Part shown: positions 9,605-19,342 of the stretch, piece after piece
Numbering within the stretch: the stretch's first letter is position 1
Layout: every line of letters starts with the position of its first letter
Origin: Bacteroidales bacterium
Lineage (GTDB): Bacteria; Bacteroidota; Bacteroidia; Bacteroidales; WCHB1-69
Direction: 5' to 3'
DNA length: 64,000 nt
Assembly: GCA_023229985.1 (NCBI GenBank)
Contig: JALNYF010000001.1
Location: forward strand, 1-64,000
The notes under the pieces: generated by a model
Told to the model about the DNA's origin: nothing
The model's database searches: none
What the model saw: only the letters and a program-made list of their open reading frames with translations
Made by a program: the position numbers and the translations under genes

Positions 9605-10471
9605 TTAGTGTTTTTTCATTGCACTCGATTTACTGTATCGAGGTTTTCCCGTACCGAGGTTTGAGCGGTTTCTGCGCCGTTTGTATTTATCGTTGATTCC
9701 GTCATCTTCTAATGCTTTGTTGCCATTGGTGAAGCGCGGATTTCCCCCTGCGCGCGGGAAATCAAATTGATAACTAACGCCGATGATCGTGTTCCAAACG
9801 CCTTCAAATCCTCTTTTTACGGATGGAAGCGCGTCTAAATAGTCGCTGCTGACCCACGTGGCACCCGTTTCAAAATAGACCCGCAACTCCGGCAATATGC
9901 GATAACTGCCACCAATGCCAAACGGTATGGCAAAGCAATAATGGTAGCCGGTCGCCTCTATTAATGAGTTGAAAGACGGATAAGCCCCTAATACTTCTCC
10001 CGTTGTCGTACTCCACATCTTGCTCTGGAAACCGTAGATGCCAAAGCCTATTTTCGGATATACCGCCCAATCAGTTTCTACATTACATACCGATAAAATG
10101 TCTATCGTATGAGAAATGACAATTTCATTATTCCAGCGGGAAAAAAATGCTAACTTGTCGTACTTGTCGTGTGCCGAAACGTGCGCTACTTTGAATTCCA
10201 ACGCTGCCGTCCAAAATGGCGTCACTCTTTTGCCAAAATAACCCCCTAATACGAAGTTTCTGTCTTTATAAAATGATGATTGAAACGGTGTTGCGGGAAA
10301 TATTTTGTTCGTATTGTCATTAATGTCACCGTAAAAAGAATTGACTCCTAAGTTTAAACTGCCCTCCCATTTTTCGAATCCATGATAAAAAAAATAGTTA
10401 TCTGATTGTCCTTTAATAGAATAGAGAGACAGAAACAAGAGAAATGATAAGAATATTTTTGAGACTTTCAT
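9605..10471 (-). CDS. Outer-membrane beta-barrel protein
   Basis: The start is set at 10471 because MKVSKIFLSFLLFLSLYSIKG is a clean signal peptide; the longer open frame to 10573 adds a stretch overlapping the end of the upstream carrier gene. The mature ~270-residue protein has alternating aromatic/polar strands with many Gly and Tyr (WEGSLNLGVNSFYGDIND, LRVYFETGATWVSS) ending in a strand, GVSYQFDFP, as in small outer-membrane barrels. A Lys/Arg-rich tail of ~45 residues follows the barrel, which is unusual. Cargo unknown. Five bases separate it from the upstream carrier gene. Confidence 0.75.
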   Translation of the reverse strand: MKVSKIFLSFLLFLSLYSIKGQSDNYFFYHGFEKWEGSLNLGVNSFYGDINDNTNKIFPATPFQSSFYKDRNFVLGGYFGKRVTPFWTAALEFKVAHVSAHDKYDKLAFFSRWNNEIVISHTIDILSVCNVETDWAVYPKIGFGIYGFQSKMWSTTTGEVLGAYPSFNSLIEATGYHYCFAIPFGIGGSYRILPELRVYFETGATWVSSDYLDALPSVKRGFEGVWNTIIGVSYQFDFPRAGGNPRFTNGNKALEDDGINDKYKRRRNRSNLGTGKPRYSKSSAMKKH

Positions 10472-10476
10472 TATTT

Positions 10477-12078
10477 TTAAAATCCATTTAGTGGTAAATA
10501 AATTGTCGGCAAAAGTAATAAAAATCCTACAATAATCAGGCATAGAATAAAAGGAAAAATAAATTTTGCCCATTTAGCGTAAGGGATGCGTGCAATTCCT
10601 AAGCAGCCGATTAAAACTCCTGATGCAGGCGTTATCATATTAGTGAACCCGTCTCCGAATTGAAATGCTAACACATTGATTTGTCGCGAGATACCGACCA
10701 AGTCCGAAAATTCTGCCATCATTGGGATCGTGAGTGCTGCTTTGGCAGAGCCAGACGGTATAATCAAATTCAAAAGGTTCTGAATCACGTACATGCCGCC
10801 TACCGCACCCTCCTTCCCGCTATCGGCAACCAATTGGGACGCTCCGTATAATATTGTGTCCACAATTTTCCCGTCTTGCAAAATGACAATAATTCCTCCC
10901 GCCATTCCTACAATCAGTGCGGCATTCATGATGTCTTTACAACCTTCTAAAAAAAGTCGTATCATTTTGTCAAACTTGATACTGTAAGCAAATCCGGTGG
11001 CAATGCCCATCGCCAAAAACAACGCCGCTATTTCGCCAACGTACCAGCCGTAACCCAAAACGCCGACTACCAACATGACGATGGTGAGTAAAAGCAGTGT
11101 CAGTATAAATCCATGAACCGACTGACGCGCCGCGTAAAATCCTAATAATATATATATTCCCGCAATGATGGGAAATAAAACGGCGGTGTGAATGTTGTTC
11201 CCGATGGTAATTTGTGTGATGGGAAATCGAATAGCCAAAAATATGAGCAAACCGGAAATTAATCCATAAACAAGCCAAGTGCTTGTGCGTGATTGAGTCG
11301 TTTCATCTTCTGTTTTTTCTAAGGCTCTGTCTCGCCAATAACTGTCCAATTCGTACATAAATGAGCGTTTCGGATTTTTTTTGACGCGGTTGGCATAGAA
11401 AAGCGTGAACGCAATGGCGATGGTGGTAAGAATCAGCCAGCAAAAAAAGCGGTATTCTAAACCCGAAAAGGGTTGTAAATTGGATAAACCTTGTGCAATG
11501 CCGATCGTGAATGGGTTGAAGATGGCACCTGCGAATCCGACGTGCGCTGCTACGTAGCACATCAGTACGCCCACCACCGAATCATAACCCATAGAAATAG
11601 CTAACGGAACAAAAATAACAATAAAAGCCAAGGTCTCTTCGCTCATTCCAAAAATGGCACCAAACAAACTGAAAAGTATCATAATCAGTGTGATAACAAT
11701 ATTATTCACACCGATTTTTTGAAAAAAACGTCTCTTTTGTAGTTTCTTTGTAAAATTTAAAAAGGAATAAATACCTTTGTCAATGGCTTTTGTGCTGTTC
11801 ATTATCCAGAAAGCGCCGCCAATCATCAAGATAAAGACGATAATGTTGGAAGTATTTTTAAATCCGTTATAAAAAGCGGTGAACACTTGCCATGTTTGCG
11901 GTTCGTTTTCAACTTTGTGATAGGAATCGGCAATTACGACCTCCTTTTCTTCGCCATCTACCATCACGGTTTCGCGTTCAAATTCTCCCCCCGGAATTAT
12001 CCATGTAAGTATGGCACAAACTATTACAATAAAAAAGACGATGGTAAAGGTGTGTGGAATCTTTATTTTGGAAGCCAT
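10477..12078 (-). CDS. YfcC-family membrane transporter
   Basis: The 533-residue protein has ~12 predicted membrane segments and the YfcC/DcuC-like signatures IPHTFTIVFFIVIVCAILTWIIPGGEF at the N terminus (first 20 residues shown by position 7-33), a GGAFWIM segment, and the C-terminal block NLIIPSGSAKAALTIPMMAEF. Family members are secondary carriers proposed to move dicarboxylates, amino acids or basic peptides; the substrate here cannot be assigned. It lies five bases after lepB and five before the barrel gene. Confidence 0.85.
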   Translation of the reverse strand: MASKIKIPHTFTIVFFIVIVCAILTWIIPGGEFERETVMVDGEEKEVVIADSYHKVENEPQTWQVFTAFYNGFKNTSNIIVFILMIGGAFWIMNSTKAIDKGIYSFLNFTKKLQKRRFFQKIGVNNIVITLIMILFSLFGAIFGMSEETLAFIVIFVPLAISMGYDSVVGVLMCYVAAHVGFAGAIFNPFTIGIAQGLSNLQPFSGLEYRFFCWLILTTIAIAFTLFYANRVKKNPKRSFMYELDSYWRDRALEKTEDETTQSRTSTWLVYGLISGLLIFLAIRFPITQITIGNNIHTAVLFPIIAGIYILLGFYAARQSVHGFILTLLLLTIVMLVVGVLGYGWYVGEIAALFLAMGIATGFAYSIKFDKMIRLFLEGCKDIMNAALIVGMAGGIIVILQDGKIVDTILYGASQLVADSGKEGAVGGMYVIQNLLNLIIPSGSAKAALTIPMMAEFSDLVGISRQINVLAFQFGDGFTNMITPASGVLIGCLGIARIPYAKWAKFIFPFILCLIIVGFLLLLPTIYLPLNGF

Positions 12079-12083
12079 GTCTT

Positions 12084-13706
12084 TTATTTAATGGTTTTAA
12101 ACATTTTATTCCAACGAATTTTCCCTTCACCCCAATCTTTGAACTTGTCTAATGAAAGCCAAACGAGAACCGGTTTTCCGACAATATGGTTTTCCGGCAC
12201 AAAGCCCCAGAAACGGGAATCGGCGGAGTTGTGACGGTTGTCGCCCATCATAAAATAGTAGTCCATTTTAAATGTGTAACTGGTTGCTTCTTTTCCGTTA
12301 ATATAGATTTTTCCGTTTTTGCGTTCAAGGGTGTTCAATTCATAATTGCGGATAATTTGTTCGTACAGAACAATCGTTGAGTCATTAATCGTTACGGTTT
12401 GTCCTTTTTGGGGAATCATGAGAGGTCCAAAGTTATCTTTATTCCACGGATAGCGGGCATCGTGCGGGAAGATGGATGCATTGTATTCGCCGGCTTTTTC
12501 AAACAAGGGGGTCACGATTTTTCCCATTTTTTCAATTTTTTCTCTTTGTGATTGATGTAAGTGATAAATGGCAACACTCGGAGCTATTTCCTGTCGGTCT
12601 TCTTCATTGATATTTAGTTCTTTTCTTTTTTTAACCGAAATACCGCCTTCAACTTTGTAAGAGAACTGCATCTTTTCGGGATTCTTTGCTGCCACGCCGT
12701 TGATATACAGCTGTCCGTTAATAATTTGAAGTTTGTCGCCGGCAATCGCTACGCAACGTTTTACATAATTTTCCCTTTTGTCATTAGGACGGCTAATTAC
12801 GTGGTATTCATTCCAAACTGCTGCCCGTCCCATACCTTGATGATAAGTGGAATTGCCATATTGTAGTTGCATGGCACTGATGAATTCGGGACCGTATTTA
12901 TTTTCCACCATGCTCTTCTCGGCAGGGGTGGCGTTGGGATTTAAGATTGCCTCGAACTCACGCACGATGGCGTAGTAGCTTTCACTTTGTCGCTCTAAAG
13001 CGACCGTGTCTCCATCAGGATAATTAAAAACAATGGGACTGTTATTCTGAATTTTTTGCAATGCCGGAAAACGCATGTAGGGTAATTGTAACCATTCCAC
13101 GTATGAGCGGGTTGTTTGCGTGAAAAGCAGGGTATGGTGCATAAAAGGAACTGCCAAAACGGTTTCCGGAATGCGGGCACCATAGTGAAATTTACTGACT
13201 GCCAAATAATCGCCTACCATCATCGAACTTTCCATAGATGAAGTGGGAATGGCGTAGAATTCTAACAAAAAAGTTCGAAAAATAAATGCAGCAGCAACGG
13301 CGAAAATAATAGCATCACCCCATTCACGCGTTTTACTCTTTTTGAATTTCGGTAAATCTTTAAATCGAATGTATTTTTCTTTTTTTGAAAATCCTAAATA
13401 GGGTAGATAAATAAAGTAAAAAAATGTTCCGAATATCAATGGAAGATAACTCGTTTTCCTATATAGTCGGATGGTCTTCCATATCATCATGTATGTCATG
13501 AAAATGCCGATAAATGGGAAAATTATCAGCAACATCCACCACCAGGGGCGGGAAAGTATTTGAAGCCAAACCCACATACGGTAAACAGGAATCAGTGATT
13601 TCCAGCCTTTTTCACCCGCTTTTTCAAAAATTTTCCACAAACCGATTTGGTAGCCAATGAGTGCAATGAAAGAAATAATCACAACGACTGTATAGGAGAT
13701 TTCCAT
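12084..13706 (-). CDS. lepB: Signal peptidase I
   Basis: The 540-residue protein removes signal peptides from Sec-exported preproteins at the cytoplasmic membrane. The N terminus (~1-105) has three hydrophobic helices in a DUF5684-like arrangement, then a TM at ~131-147. The catalytic box IPTSSMESSM puts the nucleophile at Ser157, with the general-base Lys in YVKRCVAIAGDKL and the C-terminal box MGDNRHNSADSRFWG. It is longer than E. coli LepB (~324 residues) because of insertions between the boxes, as is usual in Bacteroidota. It is co-directional with two periplasmic folding factors, so the operon groups export and envelope maturation. Confidence 0.95.
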   Translation of the reverse strand: MEISYTVVVIISFIALIGYQIGLWKIFEKAGEKGWKSLIPVYRMWVWLQILSRPWWWMLLIIFPFIGIFMTYMMIWKTIRLYRKTSYLPLIFGTFFYFIYLPYLGFSKKEKYIRFKDLPKFKKSKTREWGDAIIFAVAAAFIFRTFLLEFYAIPTSSMESSMMVGDYLAVSKFHYGARIPETVLAVPFMHHTLLFTQTTRSYVEWLQLPYMRFPALQKIQNNSPIVFNYPDGDTVALERQSESYYAIVREFEAILNPNATPAEKSMVENKYGPEFISAMQLQYGNSTYHQGMGRAAVWNEYHVISRPNDKRENYVKRCVAIAGDKLQIINGQLYINGVAAKNPEKMQFSYKVEGGISVKKRKELNINEEDRQEIAPSVAIYHLHQSQREKIEKMGKIVTPLFEKAGEYNASIFPHDARYPWNKDNFGPLMIPQKGQTVTINDSTIVLYEQIIRNYELNTLERKNGKIYINGKEATSYTFKMDYYFMMGDNRHNSADSRFWGFVPENHIVGKPVLVWLSLDKFKDWGEGKIRWNKMFKTIK

Positions 13707-13760
13707 AATGTTATAATATTATTGTATAAAGGTATTAAACGTTTCTATTAATCAAATATT

Positions 13761-14597
13761 TTAGCGGACAATCTTTTCTTCTTTAACCGCTTTTTGATAG
13801 AGTCCGTCAATCTTGCGATCAATAAAGTCTTTTTTCTTCTTTTGAATCAGCATAGTACGAACACTTTCAAAATAATCGTGTGATTCTTCTCCGGTTTGTT
13901 GGGTCTTATAATCAAGAACGACAATAAGATAGCAATTATCTTCGTCGATTTTTTCAAAATATTCAGGTTGTAGTTTGAGGTTTGTTTTATCTTCTATCTC
14001 AATAGGAATTTCGAATTGAATGTCTTCCCAATAGAGCCATCGGTCGTCTTCGATAAAATACTCGATAGAATCGCCGCATAACTCTGCAATCTTGACTTTT
14101 TCAGTCATTCGTCTGGATTCATCAAACAAAATTTCTTTCAATTCATTGCGCACTGCGGAGTTCTTATTTAATTTGACGTAGTTTATTCTTACAATTTCTT
14201 TGGTAGAAATCAGGTTCACTTTAGTAGCGCGGATGGTCTTGAGAACTTCTTCGTCCGAAACTTGAAATGCCGACGTGTCTGAAGTTATTTTTTCAAAATA
14301 TTTATTTCTCAAAAGAGACTTCCGGTATTCTGTCATTTCTTCGTCGAAAATTTTTTCTGATACAGAGAGCTCATTTTCAGCTTCATGCAGAATAATCTGT
14401 TCGGTTATCCAATTATTGATTACTTGATTAGCGAAAGCAATGCTGTCATCTTTGTTGAGCCCTTCGGGCAAAAGGGAAGCAACCTCTGAATAGTAAAGTT
14501 TATTGTTATAAACCTCTGCTAACACCCGGTCATCTGTTGAATTACAGCCGACAATGATGAGTGCAATAAACGGAAAAAAGAAGAAAAGATGTTTCAC
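13761..14597 (-). CDS. Lipoprotein, probable peptidyl-prolyl isomerase/SurA-like chaperone
   Basis: The 278-residue product has a lipoprotein signal peptide with lipobox IIVGC (Cys18). The following helical part (VINNWITEQIILHEAENELS) is typical of the SurA/PpiC N-terminal chaperone module. No good parvulin active-site block is visible, so it may be a chaperone-only paralog. It starts two bases after the adjacent PpiC gene, supporting a joint role in outer-membrane protein folding. Confidence 0.7.
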   Translation of the reverse strand: MKHLFFFFPFIALIIVGCNSTDDRVLAEVYNNKLYYSEVASLLPEGLNKDDSIAFANQVINNWITEQIILHEAENELSVSEKIFDEEMTEYRKSLLRNKYFEKITSDTSAFQVSDEEVLKTIRATKVNLISTKEIVRINYVKLNKNSAVRNELKEILFDESRRMTEKVKIAELCGDSIEYFIEDDRWLYWEDIQFEIPIEIEDKTNLKLQPEYFEKIDEDNCYLIVVLDYKTQQTGEESHDYFESVRTMLIQKKKKDFIDRKIDGLYQKAVKEEKIVR

Positions 14598-14599
14598 TT

Positions 14600-16348
14600 T
14601 TAATTTTTTAATAATGTTGAAAAGAGCGCTTCGTTGATGCGAGGATTATATTTTTTGCGGAGTTCGGCAAGCCATTTCTGGTCTAAATATTCTTGATAAT
14701 CAGTGATAACAATGGCTTTAATATCATTTAATTTACTGATTTCTAATGTGGTAGGATCTGTATATTTGGATAGATTTGATTGGTAGAATTGTTCTAATCC
14801 GACAGTATCGGAGACGGCTTTTCCCCACACATTTTGGGTGTTGATTTCGTACAATACCATTCCGTCGTGGAACTCTTTGACAAGTTCGCGCAGCTCGGGA
14901 TATTTTTCCAAAATATGGTCATTTTCATAGCGCATCATATTGTCTTGTACGTACATGTCAAATCTTTCATTTATAAAGCTTTCAATTTCTTCTTTTTTTA
15001 GTTGCATACCTTTGAAGCGATTGATGTATTTGGCGAAATCAATTGCTGTGATTGTTTGGTCGGCATAAGTTGCCATTGGTTGTAATTTTTCAATGCCTTT
15101 TAGTTCGTCTAATTTCACGGTTTTAGATTGGAAAAATTCCTCCGGCATGTTTTTGAGGATGAACTTGATGGCTTTTGTTTTTCCGGCTTCGTTGTAGTTA
15201 TATTCTTTTTTTATTTTGGTAATAAAAGAAGATTTGCTCTTGAAGGAGCGTGAATCGCGTGAAATTCGGTTACGGAGAGAGTATTCCATGTCATCATCTA
15301 TATTCACGTAGGATACGGCAATAAGTTGGACAATGTGCCAGCCATAGTTGGTGGCAATCGGCTCAGACACTTTGCCGGCGGGTAGGGTAAGGACAGCCTT
15401 AACAAAATCTCCCGTTCGGCGATTGGGGGCAAATGGCTCTACCTGACCGCCTTTATCTTTCGATACCGCATCATCAGAATATCTGGCAGCTACTGTTTCA
15501 AAAGGAGTGCCCGCTTTTAATTCGGCCTGAATAAGCGATAATTTAATACGGGAAGAATCGCTCATTTGATGGTCCGCCGCTAAAGTATCGGAAACGAAAA
15601 TTTGTCCGATACTGATACTTTTGATGGCCTGAATGATGTCGGTTACATAAACCAAGTGATAGCCGAATTGGCTGCGAATCGGCATGGAGATTTGTCCGAT
15701 TGGGGTGTTGTAAGCTGCTGTTTCAAAGGGATATATTAAATCTAATACGGTAAAATAACCTAAGTCCCCTTGGTTGCCCGGGTGTACGCGTCCGTTTTGC
15801 GGGTTCGTCATGTCGCGAGCTGACGGGTCTTCAGAAAATTTTACCGCTGCGTCGGCAAATGTATAAAGACTCGAAAGAATCTCTTCGCGAATGGTAAGGG
15901 CTTTCTTATAAGCTGCCATCGTGTCTTTTGGGGAGGCATTTTCCGGACAATTAATCAAAATATGAGAGGCTCTCACGTGGTATTTTGCTCTTGCTTTTGC
16001 TTCGTTCATCAACTGTTCCGTCACCTCTTTATCTATCAAATATTGTTGTGAAGATTGTTTCTGATACGAAAGTAACTCTGTCTTAAATTGTTTGAGCGTA
16101 TCTAATTGTAAAGCTTCGCCCTCTTTTACTTTCATTTTAAAATTGATAAATAACTCTAAGTACTCGCGCAGGTCTTTTTCGGTTGCGGTCGTGAGATTGT
16201 TATTTTTGGAGTATGTCTTCAAAAATTCATCTTTTGTAACGGACTCATTTCCAATCGTTACCAACACATTTTTTTCTTCTTGTGCAAAAGATGTGTATGC
16301 GGCTGACCATAATAGTAAAGTACAGATAAAAGCAATTTTTAATTTCAT
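14600..16348 (-). CDS. Periplasmic peptidyl-prolyl cis-trans isomerase with two parvulin domains
   Basis: The 582-residue protein has a signal peptide (ends SFAQ), an N-terminal SurA-like helical module, a first parvulin domain (~125-235: VRASHILINCP, FGYHLVYV) and a second (~245-345: GQIFVSDTL, YGWHIVQL), then a long C-terminal helical region. Family knowledge: SurA-like proteins escort and isomerise outer-membrane proteins in the periplasm. The two-parvulin layout resembles SurA, but the arrangement is typical of the Bacteroidota PpiC branch. Confidence 0.9.
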   Translation of the reverse strand: MKLKIAFICTLLLWSAAYTSFAQEEKNVLVTIGNESVTKDEFLKTYSKNNNLTTATEKDLREYLELFINFKMKVKEGEALQLDTLKQFKTELLSYQKQSSQQYLIDKEVTEQLMNEAKARAKYHVRASHILINCPENASPKDTMAAYKKALTIREEILSSLYTFADAAVKFSEDPSARDMTNPQNGRVHPGNQGDLGYFTVLDLIYPFETAAYNTPIGQISMPIRSQFGYHLVYVTDIIQAIKSISIGQIFVSDTLAADHQMSDSSRIKLSLIQAELKAGTPFETVAARYSDDAVSKDKGGQVEPFAPNRRTGDFVKAVLTLPAGKVSEPIATNYGWHIVQLIAVSYVNIDDDMEYSLRNRISRDSRSFKSKSSFITKIKKEYNYNEAGKTKAIKFILKNMPEEFFQSKTVKLDELKGIEKLQPMATYADQTITAIDFAKYINRFKGMQLKKEEIESFINERFDMYVQDNMMRYENDHILEKYPELRELVKEFHDGMVLYEINTQNVWGKAVSDTVGLEQFYQSNLSKYTDPTTLEISKLNDIKAIVITDYQEYLDQKWLAELRKKYNPRINEALFSTLLKN

Positions 16349-16372
16349 CTTGTTTCGATTTAATATGTTGAT

Positions 16373-16801
16373 TTATATAATGTTATCATCATTTGTGAGC
16401 TTGGTATAGACGAAAGTTTCGGAAATATTAAGGATGTGGTGGTCTAATTTGTTGAGTAAGGCGTATAGTCTGCTGTAGAAAATTCCTTTGGATAAGTATA
16501 AAAACGGTTGATGATGTGCTACATCCAAATCCCCGATGGCATTTGACAATTTTAATAGCCGCGCATTTGCAAAACTGGCGACCATTACGGTCGTAGCCGA
16601 TGATGATGGCACGGCTGCCGTTAAGGATGTTCCGGTAAAAACTACCTTCATAGGATGGGAGGTAAGACGTGCAGAATCATTACGAAATCTTTGATTTGTA
16701 ATATATTGCAAGTTTTCGCTCATATATTTTATCCCCAACAAAAATAGTAATAGCGAACCCATCAAGTGTACGCATAACAGAATGATTGAAGTACTATCCA
16801 T
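16373..16801 (-). pseudogene. Internally deleted Na/Pi cotransporter remnant
   Basis: The ~142-residue frame begins like an NptA/PNaS-family Na+/phosphate symporter (LLLFLLGIKYMSENLQ, then the repeat block PSSSATTVMVASFANA, where the family usually has QSSSATTVM). Just after LSNAIG, where the next conserved membrane segment is expected, it jumps to an unrelated segment and ends with a helical stretch (LYALLNKLDHHILNISE) resembling the PhoU-like C terminus of the family. Full-length members exceed 500 residues, so most of the membrane core is missing. The start is placed at 16801, just downstream of a good -7 element; the frame extends to 16858 without support. It could be expressed as a small peptide but not as a transporter. 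Confidence 0.6.
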
Positions 16802-16819
16802 GTGGTAGAAAATTTGCTG

Positions 16820-16827
16820 CAAAAATA
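16820..16827 (-). promoter_or_regulatory. -7 promoter element (TATTTTTG) for the 16801-6864 operon
   Basis: On the minus strand the TATTTTTG sequence matches TAnnTTTG and lies ~20 bases before the ATG at 16801. It is the only clear promoter motif before the ppiC-lepB series, so the decayed transporter appears to survive as the operon's leader gene. Confidence 0.5.
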
Positions 16828-16856
16828 AGAAATTTCCCTTATAAATTGATACAATC

Positions 16857-16877
16857 ATTCTACAATTATTGTAGAAT
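16857..16877 (-). terminator. Perfect 9-bp hairpin after the IgGFc-domain gene
   Basis: ATTCTACAA (16857-16865), a 3-base loop, and TTGTAGAAT (16869-16877) lie 17 bases past the stop codon of the minus-strand T9SS gene. No T run follows on that strand, so termination is only possible, not certain. Confidence 0.4.
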
Positions 16878-16893
16878 CTTGATAAAATTAATT

Positions 16894-19329
16894 TTACAGC
16901 ACAGTTACGATTCCGTGGTATTTTTCTTTTTTATGAATATCTACGGGTTCTGCAAAAATGACGTAAGTATAGGTTTGATTTTGGAATATTTTGCCGTTTA
17001 CGGAGCCGTCCCATTTGAAATGCGGATCTTCCGAATGGTAAACCAACATTCCCCAACGGTTGTAAATAAAAATCTCAAATTCTCCGACTTTTGTTCCTTC
17101 CGGCAGCGCGAAATAGTCGTTGATGCCGTTGCAGTCGGTAGGAGTAATGGCATTGGGAAGATAAATATTGAACGGACATCTTTCAATAAGAATTGACGCA
17201 ACTCCCTTACAGTCACCATCTTGTGCGGTAACATAGTATGTTCCGGCGAACAGAGCGGTAATCTGGGGCGTTGTTTCGCCGGTACTCCATAAAATAGAGG
17301 GGGCGTTTGTTTGTGCTACCAAGATGGCTTGGTGATTTTCACAGAAATCCTCTGTCTGATTCTCAATGCTGATGTCAATATCGGTATTCAGTGTCACTTC
17401 AATATCATCGTTGGCTTCACACCCATTGCTGTTGGCAACGATTACGGAATATATTCCGGGTTGTGAAACGGAAATGGAGGGTGTGGTCGCGCCGTTACTC
17501 CACAAATAGGTGTCGAAGCCGGTTCCTGCGTTGAGTATGACGGGAAATTGATAATCGTAACAAATCGAAATATCGTTGCCTAATGAAACAGAGGGGCGAG
17601 GGGCGTATGTCAGGTTTAATTCCAAAATACTGTCGCACATTCCGGAGAGGTCTATTGTATCGCGATAAGTGCCGGGCTGTGTAACTGTCAGTCCGTTAAA
17701 AAGATAACTCTCACCCGGACAAATGGTGACGTTGGTTACAATCGGGTCAATCGGCGCAATGTGTACAAGGGCAGTGATGGTATCGAAGAAATCATTAAAA
17801 CAGTTGGAGGTAACGCGCTCAATGATAACGGTAACGATATAGGTGCCGGGAATTGGATATTGGTGTACCACGATTTCTCCGTCACCGGTTTGCCCATCGC
17901 CAAAATCCCAATGGATGGCCGTATAATCGTAATCTACCTCTGCTTCAAAAGTGATGGGATTGAACTGACATTCACTAGCACCATTCAATAAAGCGGATAC
18001 CGGAATGTCATTAATGAGTACTTGGCGGTTCAGGTTGACGGCACTTGCACCTACCGAATAAGAATAACTTTCACAGTTTCCCAATCCATAAACGTGCGCA
18101 ATGAACCCGTCTTGGCTGTTTCGCAGGGTGTGTGATCCGTAGGCAAGCGTTATTTTGGCGTATGAATACAAGGGATTACCGCTCACCGGACTAAATTGTG
18201 CTGCAATGTTGCTGCCATCTAATGTCATGCCTGCCACATCATCTGTTTCAGTAACGATATTGACGAAATGGTATTGCGTAACATCAACGGTAAATGTTCC
18301 AAATGTTATCTCATTGATTTTTTGTTCAATAGGATTAATGACCACCATGGATGGGTCGCCATTGGTACCGCCGTAGTCATATCCTGTGAAGTAAAGGAAA
18401 ACGGATGCAGGTTCGGATGTTTCAAGAAATGCGGAGGCTTCAGAACTTTGCATCTCAAATTCGAAAGTAGCACCGGCATTGATAACTGAAAGCAATGAAC
18501 CGTTCTTGGTAATTCTACAATTATCGTTGAGTGCTGTCACGCGAATGATGTCATTCGAGCGCATACTGGAAGTGGTAAGCACGAATTTCTTTCCCCAATA
18601 AGCTACGGGAATCGATTGTTCCACGATATGGTCGCAGCAGCAGTTGCTTGAACGAACATTGACGCATATATTTCCACTTAAAACGGCAATTTTCTTGCAA
18701 TCTCGCGCAACAATTCGCGTGCCGGAAAAGTCCCCTAAATTCGAGGCTACCTGATAACACTGTCCGCGATTAAGGGTTACCGAAAAAGTTGTATTGGCAG
18801 GACGCCCATTCTCCGTTGAGTTGGTCGGCGTTATATCTACAACCGTATTGTTTTCATCCGCTATTATCGCAAAAACACAGCTGCGGACCGTGACAGGATA
18901 GGTTTGAATCATGTATTCTTCCATCAAGGTCGGTTGAGGCAGCACGTTGGTGATGTCAAATGATGCGCTGGTAAGATTGGAAGAATAGACCGAAACCGTA
19001 TCGGTAGCCGTAACAAAAAGTCCCGTATTTGTAACGGATTCACTATTAATAGTATAAGCTTGGGCTTGCGGAATGACTATTTCTGTTACCAAACCTTGCG
19101 TAACGGTGAACGGCATATTCCACCCCGTATTCGGATTGTTAATATTTCCACTGCAACTGCGCGAACCGGTAATAATCAATTTTAATTCTAATGAATACCC
19201 TTCATCAATATTTTCCAAGAATGTAACCCAAAACTGTTTGCCTAAAGTGGAGTTGCTTTGCGCAAAACTTCCCACAACAGAGGTAACGAATAACAGTGCA
19301 ACGAAAAAAGCTTTTATGATTCCTTTCAT
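16894..19329 (-). CDS. T9SS type B cargo protein with IgGFc-binding-type N domain
   Basis: The 811-residue protein has a signal peptide (ends SFAQ). An IgGFc-binding-family N-terminal domain spans ~27-430 (LGKQFWVTFLEN, PVAYWGKKFVLTTSS, GDPSMVVINPIEQ). A PKD domain near 480-530 has IHWDFGDGQTGDG. One ~50-residue CPGESYLFNG...CDSI module and Ig-like repeats (YLWSNGATTPSISV) follow, then a type B sorting domain (~725-811: LPNAITPTDCNGINDYF, YNRWGMLVYHS, FKWDGSVNGK). Family knowledge: the N domain is named from eukaryotic IgG-Fc binding proteins; binding activity in bacteria is not implied. It lies 13 bases after its tandem paralog. Confidence 0.9.
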   Translation of the reverse strand: MKGIIKAFFVALLFVTSVVGSFAQSNSTLGKQFWVTFLENIDEGYSLELKLIITGSRSCSGNINNPNTGWNMPFTVTQGLVTEIVIPQAQAYTINSESVTNTGLFVTATDTVSVYSSNLTSASFDITNVLPQPTLMEEYMIQTYPVTVRSCVFAIIADENNTVVDITPTNSTENGRPANTTFSVTLNRGQCYQVASNLGDFSGTRIVARDCKKIAVLSGNICVNVRSSNCCCDHIVEQSIPVAYWGKKFVLTTSSMRSNDIIRVTALNDNCRITKNGSLLSVINAGATFEFEMQSSEASAFLETSEPASVFLYFTGYDYGGTNGDPSMVVINPIEQKINEITFGTFTVDVTQYHFVNIVTETDDVAGMTLDGSNIAAQFSPVSGNPLYSYAKITLAYGSHTLRNSQDGFIAHVYGLGNCESYSYSVGASAVNLNRQVLINDIPVSALLNGASECQFNPITFEAEVDYDYTAIHWDFGDGQTGDGEIVVHQYPIPGTYIVTVIIERVTSNCFNDFFDTITALVHIAPIDPIVTNVTICPGESYLFNGLTVTQPGTYRDTIDLSGMCDSILELNLTYAPRPSVSLGNDISICYDYQFPVILNAGTGFDTYLWSNGATTPSISVSQPGIYSVIVANSNGCEANDDIEVTLNTDIDISIENQTEDFCENHQAILVAQTNAPSILWSTGETTPQITALFAGTYYVTAQDGDCKGVASILIERCPFNIYLPNAITPTDCNGINDYFALPEGTKVGEFEIFIYNRWGMLVYHSEDPHFKWDGSVNGKIFQNQTYTYVIFAEPVDIHKKEKYHGIVTVL

Positions 19330-19342
19330 AATGGTAAATTTT

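Noticed and set aside
16786..17196. 136-residue plus-strand open frame
   Set aside because: It is antisense to the Na/Pi remnant and the start of the T9SS sorting domain and has no coding character.
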